From Eleusine coracana subsp. coracana (lineage: Eukaryota > Streptophyta > Magnoliopsida > Poales > Poaceae), in the NCBI GenBank assembly GCA_032690845.1, contig CM064424.1, forward strand, positions 33,615,969-33,679,968: a stretch of DNA of 64,000 nt, written 5' to 3'. The translations under genes and the position numbers were made by a program. Under the pieces are notes generated by a model. That model saw nothing but the letters and a program-made list of their open reading frames with translations, had not been told where the DNA came from and did no database searches. Every line of letters begins with the position of its first letter. The first letter of the stretch is position 1. Shown here piece after piece: positions 44,928 to 57,139 of the stretch.

Positions 44928-46152
44928 ACAAGGAATAATATGAAATAGGATAATGACACATAGGATTCAATATTAGCAAGCATGCATAGAGATAGAGAGA
45001 CTGTAAAACATAGATTCAATATGCATCAAGGACACTTGCTTGGTTCCCTTTGCTGCTGCTCAAAGTCTTCAAGATGGAGATCCCGGAAGTTTTCTAACAG
45101 TGGTTCGTCTACTCAATGTCACACCAAAAACACAAGCAAAGAAACACACTAAGAAACAACACACCACACAGTAATAGACAACAATGAAAACACTACTACG
45201 AGAAAGTATGCACTTCCATGATCGCGTGAGCGCAAGAATCGCCTTAATCCGAGTTACGAGTAAAAACTTAGAAAGATTTAAATTTATATGGTTAAAATAA
45301 TAAATTAGAAAAATATTATAAAATAGTATGAATAAATAATATTCATGACTATGGTCGCATGGGTGCAAAAATTTCTCAAATCAGAGCTACGGTTGAAAAG
45401 TTATGAAGATTTGACGTTTCAAGGGTTAAGACGTAAAAATAGACAAGTTAAAGGGCCTAAAAGTAATTTTAGAAAAGTATAGGGTTTAATTGCAAATATG
45501 TACAAGCCAAAAACATAATTTATGAAGAATTAAAAGACTAAAATGTAATTTTGGAAAAGGTTAGGGGCTTAAATATAAAAGTTACTGGACCAAAATATAA
45601 TTATAATCAAGTACAAGGGTGTTTGTGTACAATTCAAGGCTAAAATATAATTTAGAAAAAGTCTAGGGTCTTGTCTGCAAAAATATAGTGTTCAAAATAA
45701 TTAATTATAAACTCAAGGACCAAAACATAATTTTGTAAATGTTCTGCAAGAAAATTAGGATTAAAACATAGTTAAGATAAAGGGCAGGGGCCTACACGCA
45801 AAATCGGCCTTAACTGTAATTAAACAAAAACAAATAATAAAAAAAACTAATATCCGTGGACCAGGTCCATGGGGCTTGTGGACCGGGGTTGACCCCGTGG
45901 TCCATGGTCCACGGTGGACCATCGATGGCGGCGCCATTGGAGGTGGCCGGACCTCCGCCAGGGAGGCGTGCCGGTGCATGGGAGGCGGCAGGGAGGGGTG
46001 AGGGAAAGGCGGCGCACGGAGGCGGGCTCGCCAGGGGGCGCGGCGCGAGACGGGGAGGCCGAGGTGGCGACATCGTGGGCGGCGGTGAGACAGCAAACGA
46101 CAACGACGATGATGTGCGGGCGGCAGGGCATGGAGCACGACACGGGCAATGG

Positions 46153-46212
<60 letters not shown>

Positions 46213-46390
46213 GTAATAATAATAATAATAACCTAAATTAATTTAATTACTTTTAGAAAATAGTGTTTCGTCTAAAATAAATGATAATACCCTATCTAAT
46301 TTTATGTTAAATTTTAACCTATTTTAAAAAGTTTTAAAATTTAGTAAACTTTAGGTCACATACCAAAATTTAAAATTTTGGGGTGTGACA
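44925..46390 (-). repeat. 3' LTR of TekN-2, truncated and internally deleted
   Basis: Matches the 5' LTR from about 49276. It lacks about 0.5 kb (equivalent to about 50512-51008), including the TATA box. The deletion ends inside an expanded AAT repeat. Confidence 0.82.
46153..46231 (+). repeat. (AAT)n microsatellite, about 26 units
   Basis: Pure ATA/AAT repeat with one interruption (TAG). The 5' LTR has a shorter array at 51009-51051. Confidence 0.95.
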
Positions 46391-47848
46391 AGACTACCCC
46401 CTTTAATAGGAATCTCGTCCTGAGATTCTGCGTAGCTAGCAAGAAAAAGGTAAAGGTAAAGTTGTCTCTCATTCTTCATCTTTAACTCGATTGGCATCAT
46501 TGATTGATGGTATTCAGTGCTGCAACTTCTCCAAAGGAAATCTTGATGTCCTACTATTAGTATGTCTGTCAATCTTACTCTTCCTGGTATAACATCTATG
46601 ATTTGCCATACCTTGTTGATATGGTTGATAGTGATCTCTACCCCCCTTATGTTTACCCTTAGGGTTGAACATATATGACCATCAACACTGATTCTCCAAT
46701 TGTAACTATCTTCTTGATTCATGCACCAATTTCAAGCATTCTGGATTCTTTAATTGGTCACATGGTCTGTATCTCCTTCCGTGGGTAAGCTTCCTACCAT
46801 TGACCATGTTGGCTACAAGCAAAGCATCCAATTCTTGTAACTAAAACCTTTGGAAAGGCAACATTGGGACCTTCCAGATTGTAGCACATCCCTCTTGAGG
46901 GTTGCCTCTTCAACTGAGATTCACTCATGTTGCTTTGAAAGAAACAAGGGTGGCCATGAAGTTTACAACAATTGGTGTCTTGCGGGTGCCATCCTTGGTA
47001 TGCTTCCTCTCCTTTGTGACATGGATTCTTCATCCCTTGGTGTCACCTCTTGTTTCATTGACCTAAATCTATAAGTTGTGTGTTGCCTCTTTTGTGAGAA
47101 GATCCCCAACCTTGTCCTCGTTGTTTGGACCTGGCCAAGGTAACGGTGAGCTATCTTGGGTATTGACTTCCTTTTGTCAATGCTTCGTTCAAAGAATCTA
47201 ATGGTCTAGTTCAACAGCTCCTCGAATTGGTTGGGTTATAAGTGACTAGAAAAGAATGGAATGATAGAAGCAAGAGAGAAAGGGATAGAGAGAAACGATA
47301 ATCCCAACTAGACTAACTAGCTATAACTAATGATGTGATAACAAAGCTAAACGCTTTGCAAGCACACCAAAACTCAATCAAAGATCCAAATCAAGCATAG
47401 CACACCAGAAGCAACACAAGACCTATAGTTAGCAACGTTCTATATCATGATTATGATTCTAAAAAGGGAAAGATCCTAAACCACGGTTCTTGAGAAGTAT
47501 TCCTTCAGGTTTGAGGTGGAGCGATGACCTGTACACTTGGTGACATGAAGAGCCTGCAACGTTGACTTTTCAATCTTCATCTTCATACCAAGCAGAGCTA
47601 GCTGGTGCAATCTTCAAGACCGTTCACCTTGTTCATGGTAGACTAATTTGGTGAGACCAATATTTTTAAAAGTGAAAAAGAAATAGTAGGATTAGCATTT
47701 GTCCAACTTTTTGAGAATACACAAGGAGAAACGATGAAGATAAGATAGAAGAAATTTTGTAGCGGTAAAAGTTTTCCGAATACTAGTTTTGAAAATAGAA
47801 CCTATGGCACGACCATTTTATCTAGGCTTGCGTCCTATGGTCGACACG
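46391..47848 (-). other. TekN-2 internal region, no recognised gene
   Basis: Two sense open frames (46351-46722, crossing the LTR start, and 46794-47033) show no retroelement motif. The purine tract next to the 3' LTR reads AAAGGGGGTAGTCT. It gives no sign of gag, protease, RT or integrase. Confidence 0.65.
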
Positions 47849-47860
47849 GCTCTGATACCA
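47849..47860 (-). other. Primer binding site of TekN-2
   Basis: TGGTATCAGAGC on the minus strand, four bases from the LTR end. It is an exact match to the initiator tRNA-Met complement. Confidence 0.9.
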
Positions 47861-48348
47861 CTTCTGTCACACCTGGTTTTAAGGACAAAACCAAGTGCTT
47901 ATCATATGTGTGCCCAGAAACAAGTTTCACACATATCGCTAGTAAAGTGGATAACAGTATAACCAATGTCATTATTAAAGCATAACATTATTACATAAAT
48001 AATTGTCTTTAAAGACTAGAAGCGACTCTCTCGAGAAATAACAGCGGAAGACACCAAAACACCACAGGCAATCGACCGCAGGCACGCTCACCTAGTAATA
48101 GTCTTTATTAATGTAGTCCATCTCTCCATCTTCTGAGCAGCAGTTTATAGTACAACAACAAAGGGAAATAGCAAGGGTGAGTACATGTCGTACTTAGCAA
48201 GTGGGGGGAAATATGACATGCAAGCTTAATAGAAGAAAGGGAAACACAACGGTTCATTTGCATAAATGAGCACTACACCTAAGACCATTTGAATAGCACT
48301 CCTATTTACTAAGTGAAAAGTTCTCCCAAGTTATCTCATCTATCCAAC

Positions 48349-48545
48349 ACCATAGGTTACATCGCCTGTAGCCAACCATGGGTTAAACCGCCCATAAGAA
48401 ACCACACTACAGGTTACACCGCCTGTAGCAAACCATGGGTTAAACCACCTATAAGAAATCACACTACAGGTTACACCGCCTGTAGCAAACCACACTACAA
48501 GTTACACTGCCTGTAGCAAACCATGGGTTAAACCACCCAAACCAA
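48349..48545 (-). repeat. Alternating hairpin array (TekN-2)
   Basis: Same two motifs as at 7287-7505 (CTACAGG-N8-CCTGTAG, ATGGG-N8-CCCAT). Here one hairpin is used twice in a row, so copy order differs between the elements. Confidence 0.85.
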
Positions 48546-50541
48546 ACTTGGCTACCCACCAAGTGCACCCATTGTCAACCCATTAATCATGTGAAAGGTC
48601 CATGCCGCTCATGACCGTGAGCACGACTGTTATAATAGTCTTACACTCTGCAGAGGTTGCACAACTTTACCCACAGGTTGGTAATTCTATCACCCGTCAG
48701 TGACTAAAGTCTCCATGTTGCCCAAATCACACTACCGTAGGTGTGAGGCCAAGAGATCACCACAAGGTCTTTCAAAGAGCTTCACAGCTTGCAAACAATC
48801 CACGCTAAGGTTTCACCACTATGGAATTAAACCGTTCCTACATAAGCTCCCTCTAGCGCCGTGGCTAGGAGTAAACCGTCCATCGCCTGAGTCCGAGAGT
48901 AAACCGTCCCATCCTCATCCCTGGACTGCCAACAAAACTGGGAAGTCATCTTGGTACTGAACCGAGCCTACCCATATCAGCCCTATGCTTCATGTGGTTT
49001 TCATGGTTACACGTTCCACGAACCTACCCTTGTGATCCCAAGCAGGTACCACCACAATCCCACAGTACTGTACCGAGTACACGTGCATACCCGCACCATC
49101 CTTGCCATCCTTCTGCTTGGATCACCTAGGTTCCATTTTGCTAAAAAGGATTACCCATCCCTCATGATCATTATGTTATAGTGAACCATTATTCAAGATT
49201 AACATTAGACACTTCCATTCCCGACATAGCAAACTAAGCATGACGTACCCATACTATTATACTATACCAAAACCCAGGCGACAAGGAATAATATGGAATA
49301 GGATAATGACACATAGGATTCAATATTAACAAGCATGCATAGAGATAGAGAGAATGTAAAACATAGGTTCAATATGCATCAAGGACACTTGCCTGGTTCC
49401 CTTTGCTGCTGCTGAAAGTCTTCAAGATGGAGATCCCGGAAGTTTTCTAATGGCGGTTTGTCTACTCAACATCACACCAGAAACACAAGCATAGAAACAC
49501 ACTGAGAGAAAACACACAACACAGTAACAAACAACGATGGAAACACTACTACGAGAAAGTACGTGCTTCCATGATCACGTGAGCGCAAGAATCACCTTAA
49601 TTCGAGTTACGAGTAAAAAGTTAGAAAGGTTTAAATTTCTATGGTTAAAATAATAAATTAGAAAAATATTATAAAATAGTATGAATAAATAATATTCGTT
49701 ACTACGGTCGCATGGGCGCAAGAACTTCTCAAATCGGAGCTACAGTTGAACAGTTTTGAAGATTTGACGTTTCAAGGGTTAAGACGTAAAAACAGACAAG
49801 TTAAAGGGCCTAAAAGTAATTTTAGAAAAGTATAGGGTTTAATTGCAAATATGTACATGCCAAAAACATAATTTATGAAGAATTAAAAGACTAAAATGTA
49901 ATTTTGGAAAAGGTTAGGGGCTTAAATGTAAAAGTTACTAGACCAAAATATAATTATAATCAAGTACACGGGTGTTTGTGTAAAATTTAGGGCTAAAATG
50001 TAATTTAGGGAAAGCTTAGGGTCTTGTATGCAAAAATATAGTGCTCAAAATAATTAATTATAAACTCAAGGACCAAAACATAATTTTGTAAATGTTCTGC
50101 AAGAAAATTAGGATTAAAACATAGTTAAGATAAAGGGCATGGGCCTACACGCAAAACCAACCTTAATTGTAATTAAACAGAAACAAATAATAAAAGAAAA
50201 AAATTTAATATCCTTGGACCAGGTCCACGGGACTTGTGGACCGGGATTGACACGGTGGTCCATGGTCCACGGTGGACCATCGATGGTGGCGCCATTGGAG
50301 GCGGCCGGACCTCCGCCAGGGAGGCGTGCCGGTGCATGGGAGGCGGCGGGGAGGGGTGAGGGAACGGCGGCGCATGAAGGCGAGCTCACCAGGGGGCGTG
50401 GCGCGAGACAGGAAGGCCGAGGTGGCGACATCGCGGGCGGTGGCGCAACGGCGAGCAGTAACAACGATGATGTGCGGGCGGCGGCGGGGCATGGAGAGAC
50501 AGCACGGGCAAGGGAGGGGCACGGGGCACGCGAGACCCGCC

Positions 50542-50548
50542 TTTTATA
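50542..50548 (-). promoter_or_regulatory. LTR TATA box (TekN-2)
   Basis: TATAAAA on the minus strand, 0.66 kb from the LTR start, matching the TekN-1 position. It is deleted from the 3' LTR. Confidence 0.55.
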
Positions 50549-51008
50549 GGTGGGGTGCCGAGGGCGATGGTAGCGGCTGGCCTGGTGGCGGCTAGGGTTG
50601 CGGGGTGGGAGCGGGCCGAGCGGGTGGGCTGGCGCGAGCCGCACGCGTGGGCTGCTGGGCCATGACGGGCTGGCGGCTGGTGGCTACTGGGCCGAGGCAG
50701 GCCACATGGGGAGAGTGGGGGCGAGCTAGGCCGGCAGGAGAGGGAGGAGAGGGGAGAGGGGAAGCTGGGCCGCGCGAAGAAGAAAGGCCCATGTCTGAAA
50801 GGGAGAGAGGGAAGAGGGGAGGGAAGCTGGGCCAAGGGAAAGGTGGTTTCGGCCCAAAAGCCAAATCTAGTGTTCTTTCTCTCTTTTCTATTTTGTTTTT
50901 CTCCTCCAAAATTCCTAACTAAAGAAAAATTCCGATTCCTAATCGATTTTCAAAATCTTTTCCAAACAACAAAACCAAATGCAACTAATCCAGCATGAAT
51001 GCATCAAC

Positions 51009-51051
<43 letters not shown>

Positions 51052-51210
51052 CTAAATTAATTTAATTACTTTTAGAAAATAGTGTTTCATCTAAAATAAA
51101 TGATAATACCCTATCTAATTTTATGTTAAATTTTAACCTATTTTTAAAAAAATTTAAAATTTAGTAAACTTTAGGTCACATACCAAAATTTAAAATTTTG
51201 GGGTGTGACA

Positions 51211-51338
51211 ATCCCCATCAGCCGCTCTTGAGTTCCATAAGGCATGCTCATGAATGCATCGTAAGTCATCTAGCTGACACGGGAACCAAAGTCACACAAG
51301 GTGTTTGGAAATTTCTTCCCCGATATCTCACATGGTAT
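51211..51338 (-). pseudogene. pol: Ath-2 protease, N-terminal fragment
   Basis: In frame with gag after its stop. IPCEISGKKFPNTLCDFGSR is followed by a stop, then YDAFMSMPYGTQERLMG. LCDFGSRVS corresponds to the LCDLGASVS protease motif typical of Athila pol. It ends at the TekN-2 LTR. Confidence 0.65.
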
Positions 51339-52649
51339 CTACGGTTCTTCTTCTTCATCTTCAGCGAGACCTGCGGCATACACACCACATAGTCCTTTGT
51401 AGGGAGAAGGCTTAAAGCAACTATCTAGCAACCTTTTCGCTTGTTTCACCTCTGTTCTATCAAGCTCTATATCATCCTTGTAAAGCTTCCCTGAAACTCT
51501 CCCAATAATCTCTTGATAAAAAATTTCTGACTTGAGGCGATTACTTGGGAAATTATACTCTATTCCGGCTTCGGAGGCGTCTTGCGGACTGAAGGATCTT
51601 CTCATATTGAACAACTCTTGTGAAAAATCAATAGGATTCCAGTCCATCAGCTCAAATTTGTAAAGTGGTTTAGCATTCGCCAATGTTCTATCCCCCTTTG
51701 GTTTAGCAAAGTTGCCTTCAAATTCCTTCAGGTGGTTGTCCAGAATCACAGCTTCAACCTTGGTATATTCCTTGCAACTTGACGGAGCCGTTAGGGTGAT
51801 CAGTCCTTCTTTTGTCACGACTGCGTCGATCGGCGCACATGTTAGATCTACAGAGGTGGGTCTGACGGGCTCTATTTCTTCAAATTGCTCCGAAGTAACC
51901 ATTGCTCTGCTTTCGGACATCAAGATCTGTTTAGCCGGCGACTCTTCCTTCTGCATAACTTTCGGGCATTGTTGAGTTGGTTCTCGATATTCTTCCCAAT
52001 GCTTGTGTATAGCTTCATTCTCGGCAAATTTACCTAACAATTTGATCCCTACCTTGGCTGTCAATCTCAGAAAACTTCCTCTGGCCGATCTATCCAAATG
52101 CATCCTCGATGCCTTGTTTATGGCCATGTAGAAGGTTTGAGCGCACATATTCTCATAAATGCCGAGGTCAGGTCCTTGTTTCAACAATTCTTGAAAACAC
52201 GTCCAGGCTTCCATGATAGATTCTTCGTCTTTTTGTAAGAAGTTCACCACCTCTCTTCTCAACTTCTACACCTTTGGCAACGGAAAATAGTGGAGACAGA
52301 AATTTCCAACTAACTTACTCCACTTACCTTTCGCTTCTCGAGATACTGCCTTGTGCCACTCTTTGGCTTTGCCTCCCAAAGAGAATGGGAAAAGCAGCCA
52401 CCTGTAAAGATCCCGAGGCACTCCTTCATGATGGAATGTTTGGCAAAGTGCCTCCAAATCTTGTAAGTGAGTATACGGGTTCTCCTCTTTTGCTCCAAAG
52501 AACATGGTCATTTCAGCCATGCTAATGATAATGGGGCTCAACACATACAAGGAGGTTGTGACCTTCTCATCTGAGTATTGAGGCACCAGCACGTCTGGAG
52601 ACGGTAGAGAAAGCTCCTTGAGCGTTGGAGAAGGTCCTGTCGTACTCAT
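51339..52649 (-). pseudogene. gag: Ath-2 gag
   Basis: One frame of 437 codons from the ATG at 52649 (MSTTGPSPTLKELSLPSP), with a single internal TAG at 52266-52268. The capsid core is recognisable: YRWLLFPFSLGGKAKEWHKA, KWSKLVGNFCLHYFP, then NFLQKDEESIMEAWTCFQEL and TFYMAINKASRMHLD. The C-terminal half is charged and ends in AGLAEDEEEEP. No zinc knuckle is evident. It matches the Athila/Tat gag pattern (FxQxxxESxxEAWxRFxxLL). A leader of about 110 bp separates it from the LTR. Confidence 0.75.
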
Positions 52650-52762
52650 CCTAAAAATTCACATAAAACACAAAAATGAAAACAACTAGAAATGAGAGGA
52701 TTAGACATTAGTAAAATATTAATAGTAAAAGAACTAGCTTGTTCCATGGCAAAAGGATGGTT

Positions 52763-53676
52763 TGTTGGTCGTAACTACGCACCCACTTATATACCACAAG
52801 AGGGCATTGAGAGAGTAACAAGATAATGAAGGATTCTCTCCTTAGGATTGGTTCACTAGCATGCAACCTTATTCTTATCAACTCAAGTGATGGTTCTAAT
52901 ATTCTAGAAGACATGGTGGTTTCGTTCACCCTGGCTATCACTACAGAGGCTATTGGCTCCCCAATTGTTTCTTGCACTAATGAAAGAGATAGAATTAAGT
53001 TCATCACAAAGATTATATTCATCGAGAGAGTATCAATAAGTATGAGAGTTACATGACCAGATCCCCGCACCAAAGAAGAGAATATGAGACTACTCACTCA
53101 TCCTTCCGCTAGACATAGCAGCGGGATGAGAAATAGCACTAGAACGCGCATGAGCCGATCGGTGCAAGCGTCGCGCCGATCGGTGTGACCTCCCTTCTGC
53201 TGGGTTTCATCGGTGTTGACCAACCTCCGCCGCCAATATCCTGGAACCCTAGTTCTAACAACTGAATCTCACGATTGTCGTCTCGGTTGCCCTCTCAGTT
53301 GTTGTCCTTGGCTCTTGATAATTATCTTCCTTTTATTATCGACGGGATTAGGTCAACTTCCATCAACTTTAACTCATACTGGGCTGGGCCATCGTCTTTC
53401 TCGGACTTGGGCTTGTTTTCATCATCTTTTCCTCCTGTGTCGATCGGCGCGGCATTAGAGCCGATCGGCGCGGCCCCGCATCTGGTCCATCTTCATTGCT
53501 CTTTAGTCCTTTATTCATAATTGCGCTGTTTTACACCTGTTTCTTGCGATTACATCCAAAATAGAACAACTACAAATAAATGCAAATATGGGGTTAATTG
53601 TTAGTCCAAACCACCAAATTAAGACACAAAACATCCCTTTTTAGTAGATAAAATAGGCATCTAGAAACCACCAACA
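52763..53676 (-). repeat. 5' LTR of Ath-2 (914 bp)
   Basis: In element orientation it starts TGTTGGTGGTTTC at 53676 and ends CGACCAACA at 52763. It includes repeated CCGATCGGCGC motifs (about 53150-53180 and 53437-53473). The boundary is inferred from the inverted termini and adjoining sequences, since the partner LTR is missing. Confidence 0.6.
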
Positions 53677-54734
53677 GTTACATAACAATAAGAGCCAAAC
53701 GGTGTGATGAAACATGTCGTGAGCTGATCGGATTCTTTCATCGTGATCTGATGGTATCCGGAGTACGTATCGAGGAAATAGAGGGTTTCGCACCCCACCG
53801 TCGAGTCAACTATCTGGTCTATGCGTGGCAAAAGAAAAGGATCCTTCGGACATGCCTTATTCAGGCTTGTATAGTCAACACACATTCTCCATTTCCCCTT
53901 CTTCTTTCTTACAAGGACAGGATTAACTAACCATTCGGGGTGATACACCTCCTTGATGAAACCAGCCGCCTTTAGCTTCACGATCTCCTTGCAAATTGCT
54001 CTGCGCTTCTCCTCGTCGAAGCGGCGTAGACGTTGCTTCACCTGTCTGGAGCCTGGTCTGACGTTCAAGGAGTGCTCAGTGACTTCCATCGGTATGCCAG
54101 GCATGTCCGAGGGTCTCCACACGAAGACATCGACGTTGGGGCAGAGGAAGTCGACGAGCGTGTCTTCCTATATAGGGGTGAGGGAAGTCCCCACTCTCAC
54201 CATCTTATCCTTGTCACCATCATGGCCAATCTGCACCTCCTCGGTGTCTTCCGTAGGCTTGAATGTGGTGTTCTTTTGGCTGGCGTCAGGGGCTCCTTCG
54301 TCGAGTTGGGCTTGAATCGCCTCGAGCTCCTCAGAAGCCACCGCTGCCGTGGCGAGGTCGCCATTCTTCGTCTTGCACTCGAAGGTATGCTGGAGGGACG
54401 CGCTGATGATGATGACCCCTTTGGGGCTCGGTATCATGAGTTTGAGGTAGGTATAGTTGGGGACAGCCATAAACTTGGCATAGCACGGGCATCCCAAGAG
54501 GGCATGATACACCCCCGAGAAGTCGACGACCTTGAAGACAAGGGTCTCGGTCCGGAAGTTGGACGGAGTCTAGGTAACAGGGAGGCTGATCCGCCCGAAG
54601 TGCATGGCCTGGCACCCCGGGACAATCTCGTGGAAAGGCGCGCCCGGCAGCTGGTCAAGCATGTCACCATACTAGATATTGATGCAGCTCCCACCATCCA
54701 TCATCACCTTGGAGAGTTGAACCTCCGCGATGAT
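53677..54734 (-). pseudogene. pol: Tat-1, Tat/Retand-type protease and RT fragment
   Basis: A single frame leftward from 54734 with three stops. Protease: SKVMMDGGSCINI and VYHALLGCPCYAKFMAVPNY. A long acidic spacer follows, then RT: GFIKEVYHPEWLVNPVLVRK, WRMCVDYTSLNKACPKDPF and FLDTYSGYHQITM. RT stops at GSYCYVT, just before the active-site segment, where the Ath-2 LTR was inserted. The other end is cut by the Tek-C LTR. The VRKKKGKWRMCVDYTSLNKA signature is typical of the Tat (Retand/Grande/RIRE2) lineage. Confidence 0.82.
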
Positions 54735-56238
54735 TGTAACACCCTAATTTTGTAAATTCTAAAAATGCCAACTATTAGCATTTAGGAGTTTAATAACCTA
54801 GGACAAATTGTTTTTATAATAAATTAAATTAATTGTTGCATTTGCATAGCATGACATGTTCATATAGATTTTTAATTGCATCATGCATTTAGTTTATTTA
54901 TTAATTAATTACTAGGAATAATAGAATAGGAATTTGAAAGGAAAGGATTTAGAAGAAAAGAATAAAGGGATTCTTTTCTGCTCTTGAGCCAGCCCTTTTC
55001 CCCCTGGCCCAACTCGCTTTCCCCCCCCCCCCCCACCTCCTTCTTTCGGCCCAGCCGCACCCTCCCGCCTCCCCCTCCTTCCCTTCTCTCCCCTTCCGCA
55101 GCCCAACCAGCCCCGCGGCCCAACCTCCGGCTGGCCCAGCGCGCACGCCATGGCCCACTCCCCTCCCGCTCTCTCTCTCTTTCTCTCTCTCTCTTGCTGG
55201 CACGCGGGCCCCGCCTATCATCGCCCTCCTCCCGCCGGTCTCTCTCCCCGCCGCCGGCCATCGAGCCCGACCCATTGATCTCCCTCCCCCGGCCTCCCCA
55301 GCTCCCGAAAACCGCCCCGCGCATGCCGCACCCTCCCGCTCCTCTTCATTCCCCCACTCACCGCGCTTTAAACGCACATTAGCGCGCGTACCGCGCTCAG
55401 ATGGCCGCCGCCAGCCATTAATGGCCATAGAGCTCGGCTGCTCGCCTCCGAGGCCCCTCCGCGCCTATAAACCCCCCCTCTGGCACCGCACGTTTCCGCC
55501 GCCTCTCCCCCACTCCTCCCCGCTTGATCGCGACCACCGGAGCCACGTCCCCGCCGAATGCCGACCGCCGCCGACGCCTTCCTCCACCGCCGACCGCCTC
55601 CCGGCCTCCCCCGCACCCGCGCGACCTCTCGGTGAGCATCGCCTTCCTCCCCTCTCTCTCCTGGAACCCTCGCGGCGAGGAATGGCCAACCGGAACGCCG
55701 TTCCGGCCGATCTCCGGTGAGCCCCGCCGCCGCATAGCTGCCGTCGGCCGCCGCCCACATCCAGGACCCCCCCCCCCCCGATGCCGTCCGTTTTAAAACC
55801 TAGGGCCCATATTAGAAGGACGAAGGGGTATTCCCCCTGGTCCACCATAGACCATGGACCCTTCGGTCAACGCCAGTCCATACAACCGTGGTCCTGTTCC
55901 ACGGATTTTTAGTTTAAAATTTAATTTAGAAATTCCTAGATAATGTTAGCAGTTTTGCATTTAGCCCCTGTACTTAGTTTAAATTAGATTTAAGCCCCTA
56001 TTTCTGTCCAGAACTGTAGAAATTTGTATTTAAGCCCAAATATTTTCATAAAATTAATTTTTAGCACTTTAAAATTACAGAAACACCCCTATACATTATT
56101 AGAACTATTATTTTGACCTTGTAATTTTACAAGAACACCCCTGGACTGATTTTAATTATGTCTTAGTCCCTAGAATTATTTTAAATTATACTTTAATCCT
56201 TATTAATTGTATAAAGATTATTTTAGCCCTAAAAGTTT
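54735..56238 (+). repeat. 5' LTR of Tek-C, left part
   Basis: Shares layout with the TekN LTRs: AT-rich start, then a GC-rich block with GGCCCA repeats and a C homopolymer (about 55021-55034), TATAAA at 55466-55471, GGTGAGC motifs, and GGTCC-rich inverted repeats (about 55836-55905). The AT-rich tail has phrases such as TTAGCCCTAAAA. Overlapping open frames in the GC-rich block (54905-55848, both strands) are compositional. Confidence 0.75.
55466..55471 (+). promoter_or_regulatory. LTR TATA box (Tek-C)
   Basis: TATAAA in the GC-rich block, 0.73 kb from the LTR start. The offset is the same as in the TekN LTRs. Confidence 0.5.
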
Positions 56239-57139
56239 TTATGAGAACATCACACCTATGGATACGCGCAACACTCCTCCAACTAAGATGAAAGTTCATG
56301 TGCATCACCTGAATTTACAGGTGACTTGGTTTCTAATGTTTTGTTTATGTGATTTTGAGAATAGATTGCTACCTAATGATTTAATTATTGTTAGAAACCA
56401 TGGAGATGATCATGATATAGCTGAGTAGGTGATTGGAGGCGTGATGGGCCAGCAAGGACGTCCAAGCCAAGGTGGAAGCCCAATCCAAAACCGACTTCGA
56501 GTCTGTTTCGGAGCCCAGGACCAGTCTGCACTAAAACGGACGCCCAGGACGCATACGGACTTGGATTTGGACGTTCTACATATTCCTGGAAACATAACGA
56601 AAAGATCTTTCCAACCCAACTGGTCCCATATCAAAATTCGTCGCGAGCCGTCAGCAATCGTCAAAACAAGTTGATGTACAGAATCTGTCCTGGTGCTGCG
56701 ACACCGTAATCGGTCTTTGGGCCATGTATCGAGTTGAGCCCACTTAGGGCTGCATCCAGGGGGTCTTGCACGACCCTAGGGTCCTCATATACAGCCGCCG
56801 CCTCTTCATTAGGGTTTGGGTTTTGCTTAGATTATTCTGTTGATAACAGTTTCGCCGTTTGATCGGTTTGTGAGACCCCAACTTGTGAGATTCATCGTAT
56901 ACTTGCAAATTTGTTTGCATTCTTCTTTGTTCTTGCTTGTGTTCTTGATTTGCAGGCAAGGATAAGCCTTCTCAGCGAGGTCAATCATTCTTGAACGGTT
57001 GATAACCAGAGGAGACGTTGTGCTGCGATTGCGGGGTTCAGAACGTGTCGTTCGGAAGCCGGATCGATTTGTGTATCGCCTCCACCTTAATCAAGATTAT
57101 CAGAACCTATCGGAAGATCGGAAACCCTTGTCCACATCA
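56239..57139 (+). repeat. 5' LTR of CRM-N
   Basis: 901 bp. The first base pair is TT instead of TG. It carries a non-functional copy of the LTR-encoded coding tail, with a stop at about 56426. Confidence 0.88.

Larger units (their letters stand above)
44925..51210 (-). mobile_element. TekN-2, non-autonomous Tekay-type element with 3.3-kb LTRs
   Basis: Reading leftward: 5' LTR 51210-47865, tRNA-Met primer site 47860-47849, 1.46-kb internal region without gag-pol, purine tract at about 46402-46391, truncated 3' LTR 46390-44925. The LTRs are longer than the internal part. It would need Tekay enzymes in trans. No target duplication remains, because the left end is truncated. Confidence 0.82.
47865..51210 (-). 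repeat. 5' LTR of TekN-2 (3346 bp)
   Basis: The plus strand reads TGTCACACC...GGTGTGACA. It carries the alternating hairpin array (48349-48545), a GC-rich block (50220-50870), the GGACCATGGTCC palindrome cluster (about 50216-50285) and a TATA box. Its right end abuts the Ath-2 protease codons. Overlapping open frames at 50114-50922 reflect base composition. Confidence 0.88.
51211..53676 (-). mobile_element. Ath-2, Athila-like element, 5' part
   Basis: Reads leftward: LTR 53676-52763, degenerate tRNA-Asp-type primer site, gag, start of protease, then truncation at 51210 by TekN-2. LTR termini TGTTGGT/ACCAACA resemble Ath-N1. It was inserted into Tat-1, whose RT codons end at 53677. Confidence 0.72.

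Noticed and set aside
45761..46236. Open frame with a C-terminal isoleucine run
   Set aside because: It is produced by the AAT microsatellite read in one frame.
54905..55848. Long GC-rich open frames (up to 159 codons) on both strands
   Set aside because: They lie in the GC-rich block of the Tek-C LTR, are low complexity, and have no homologous frame in related LTRs.
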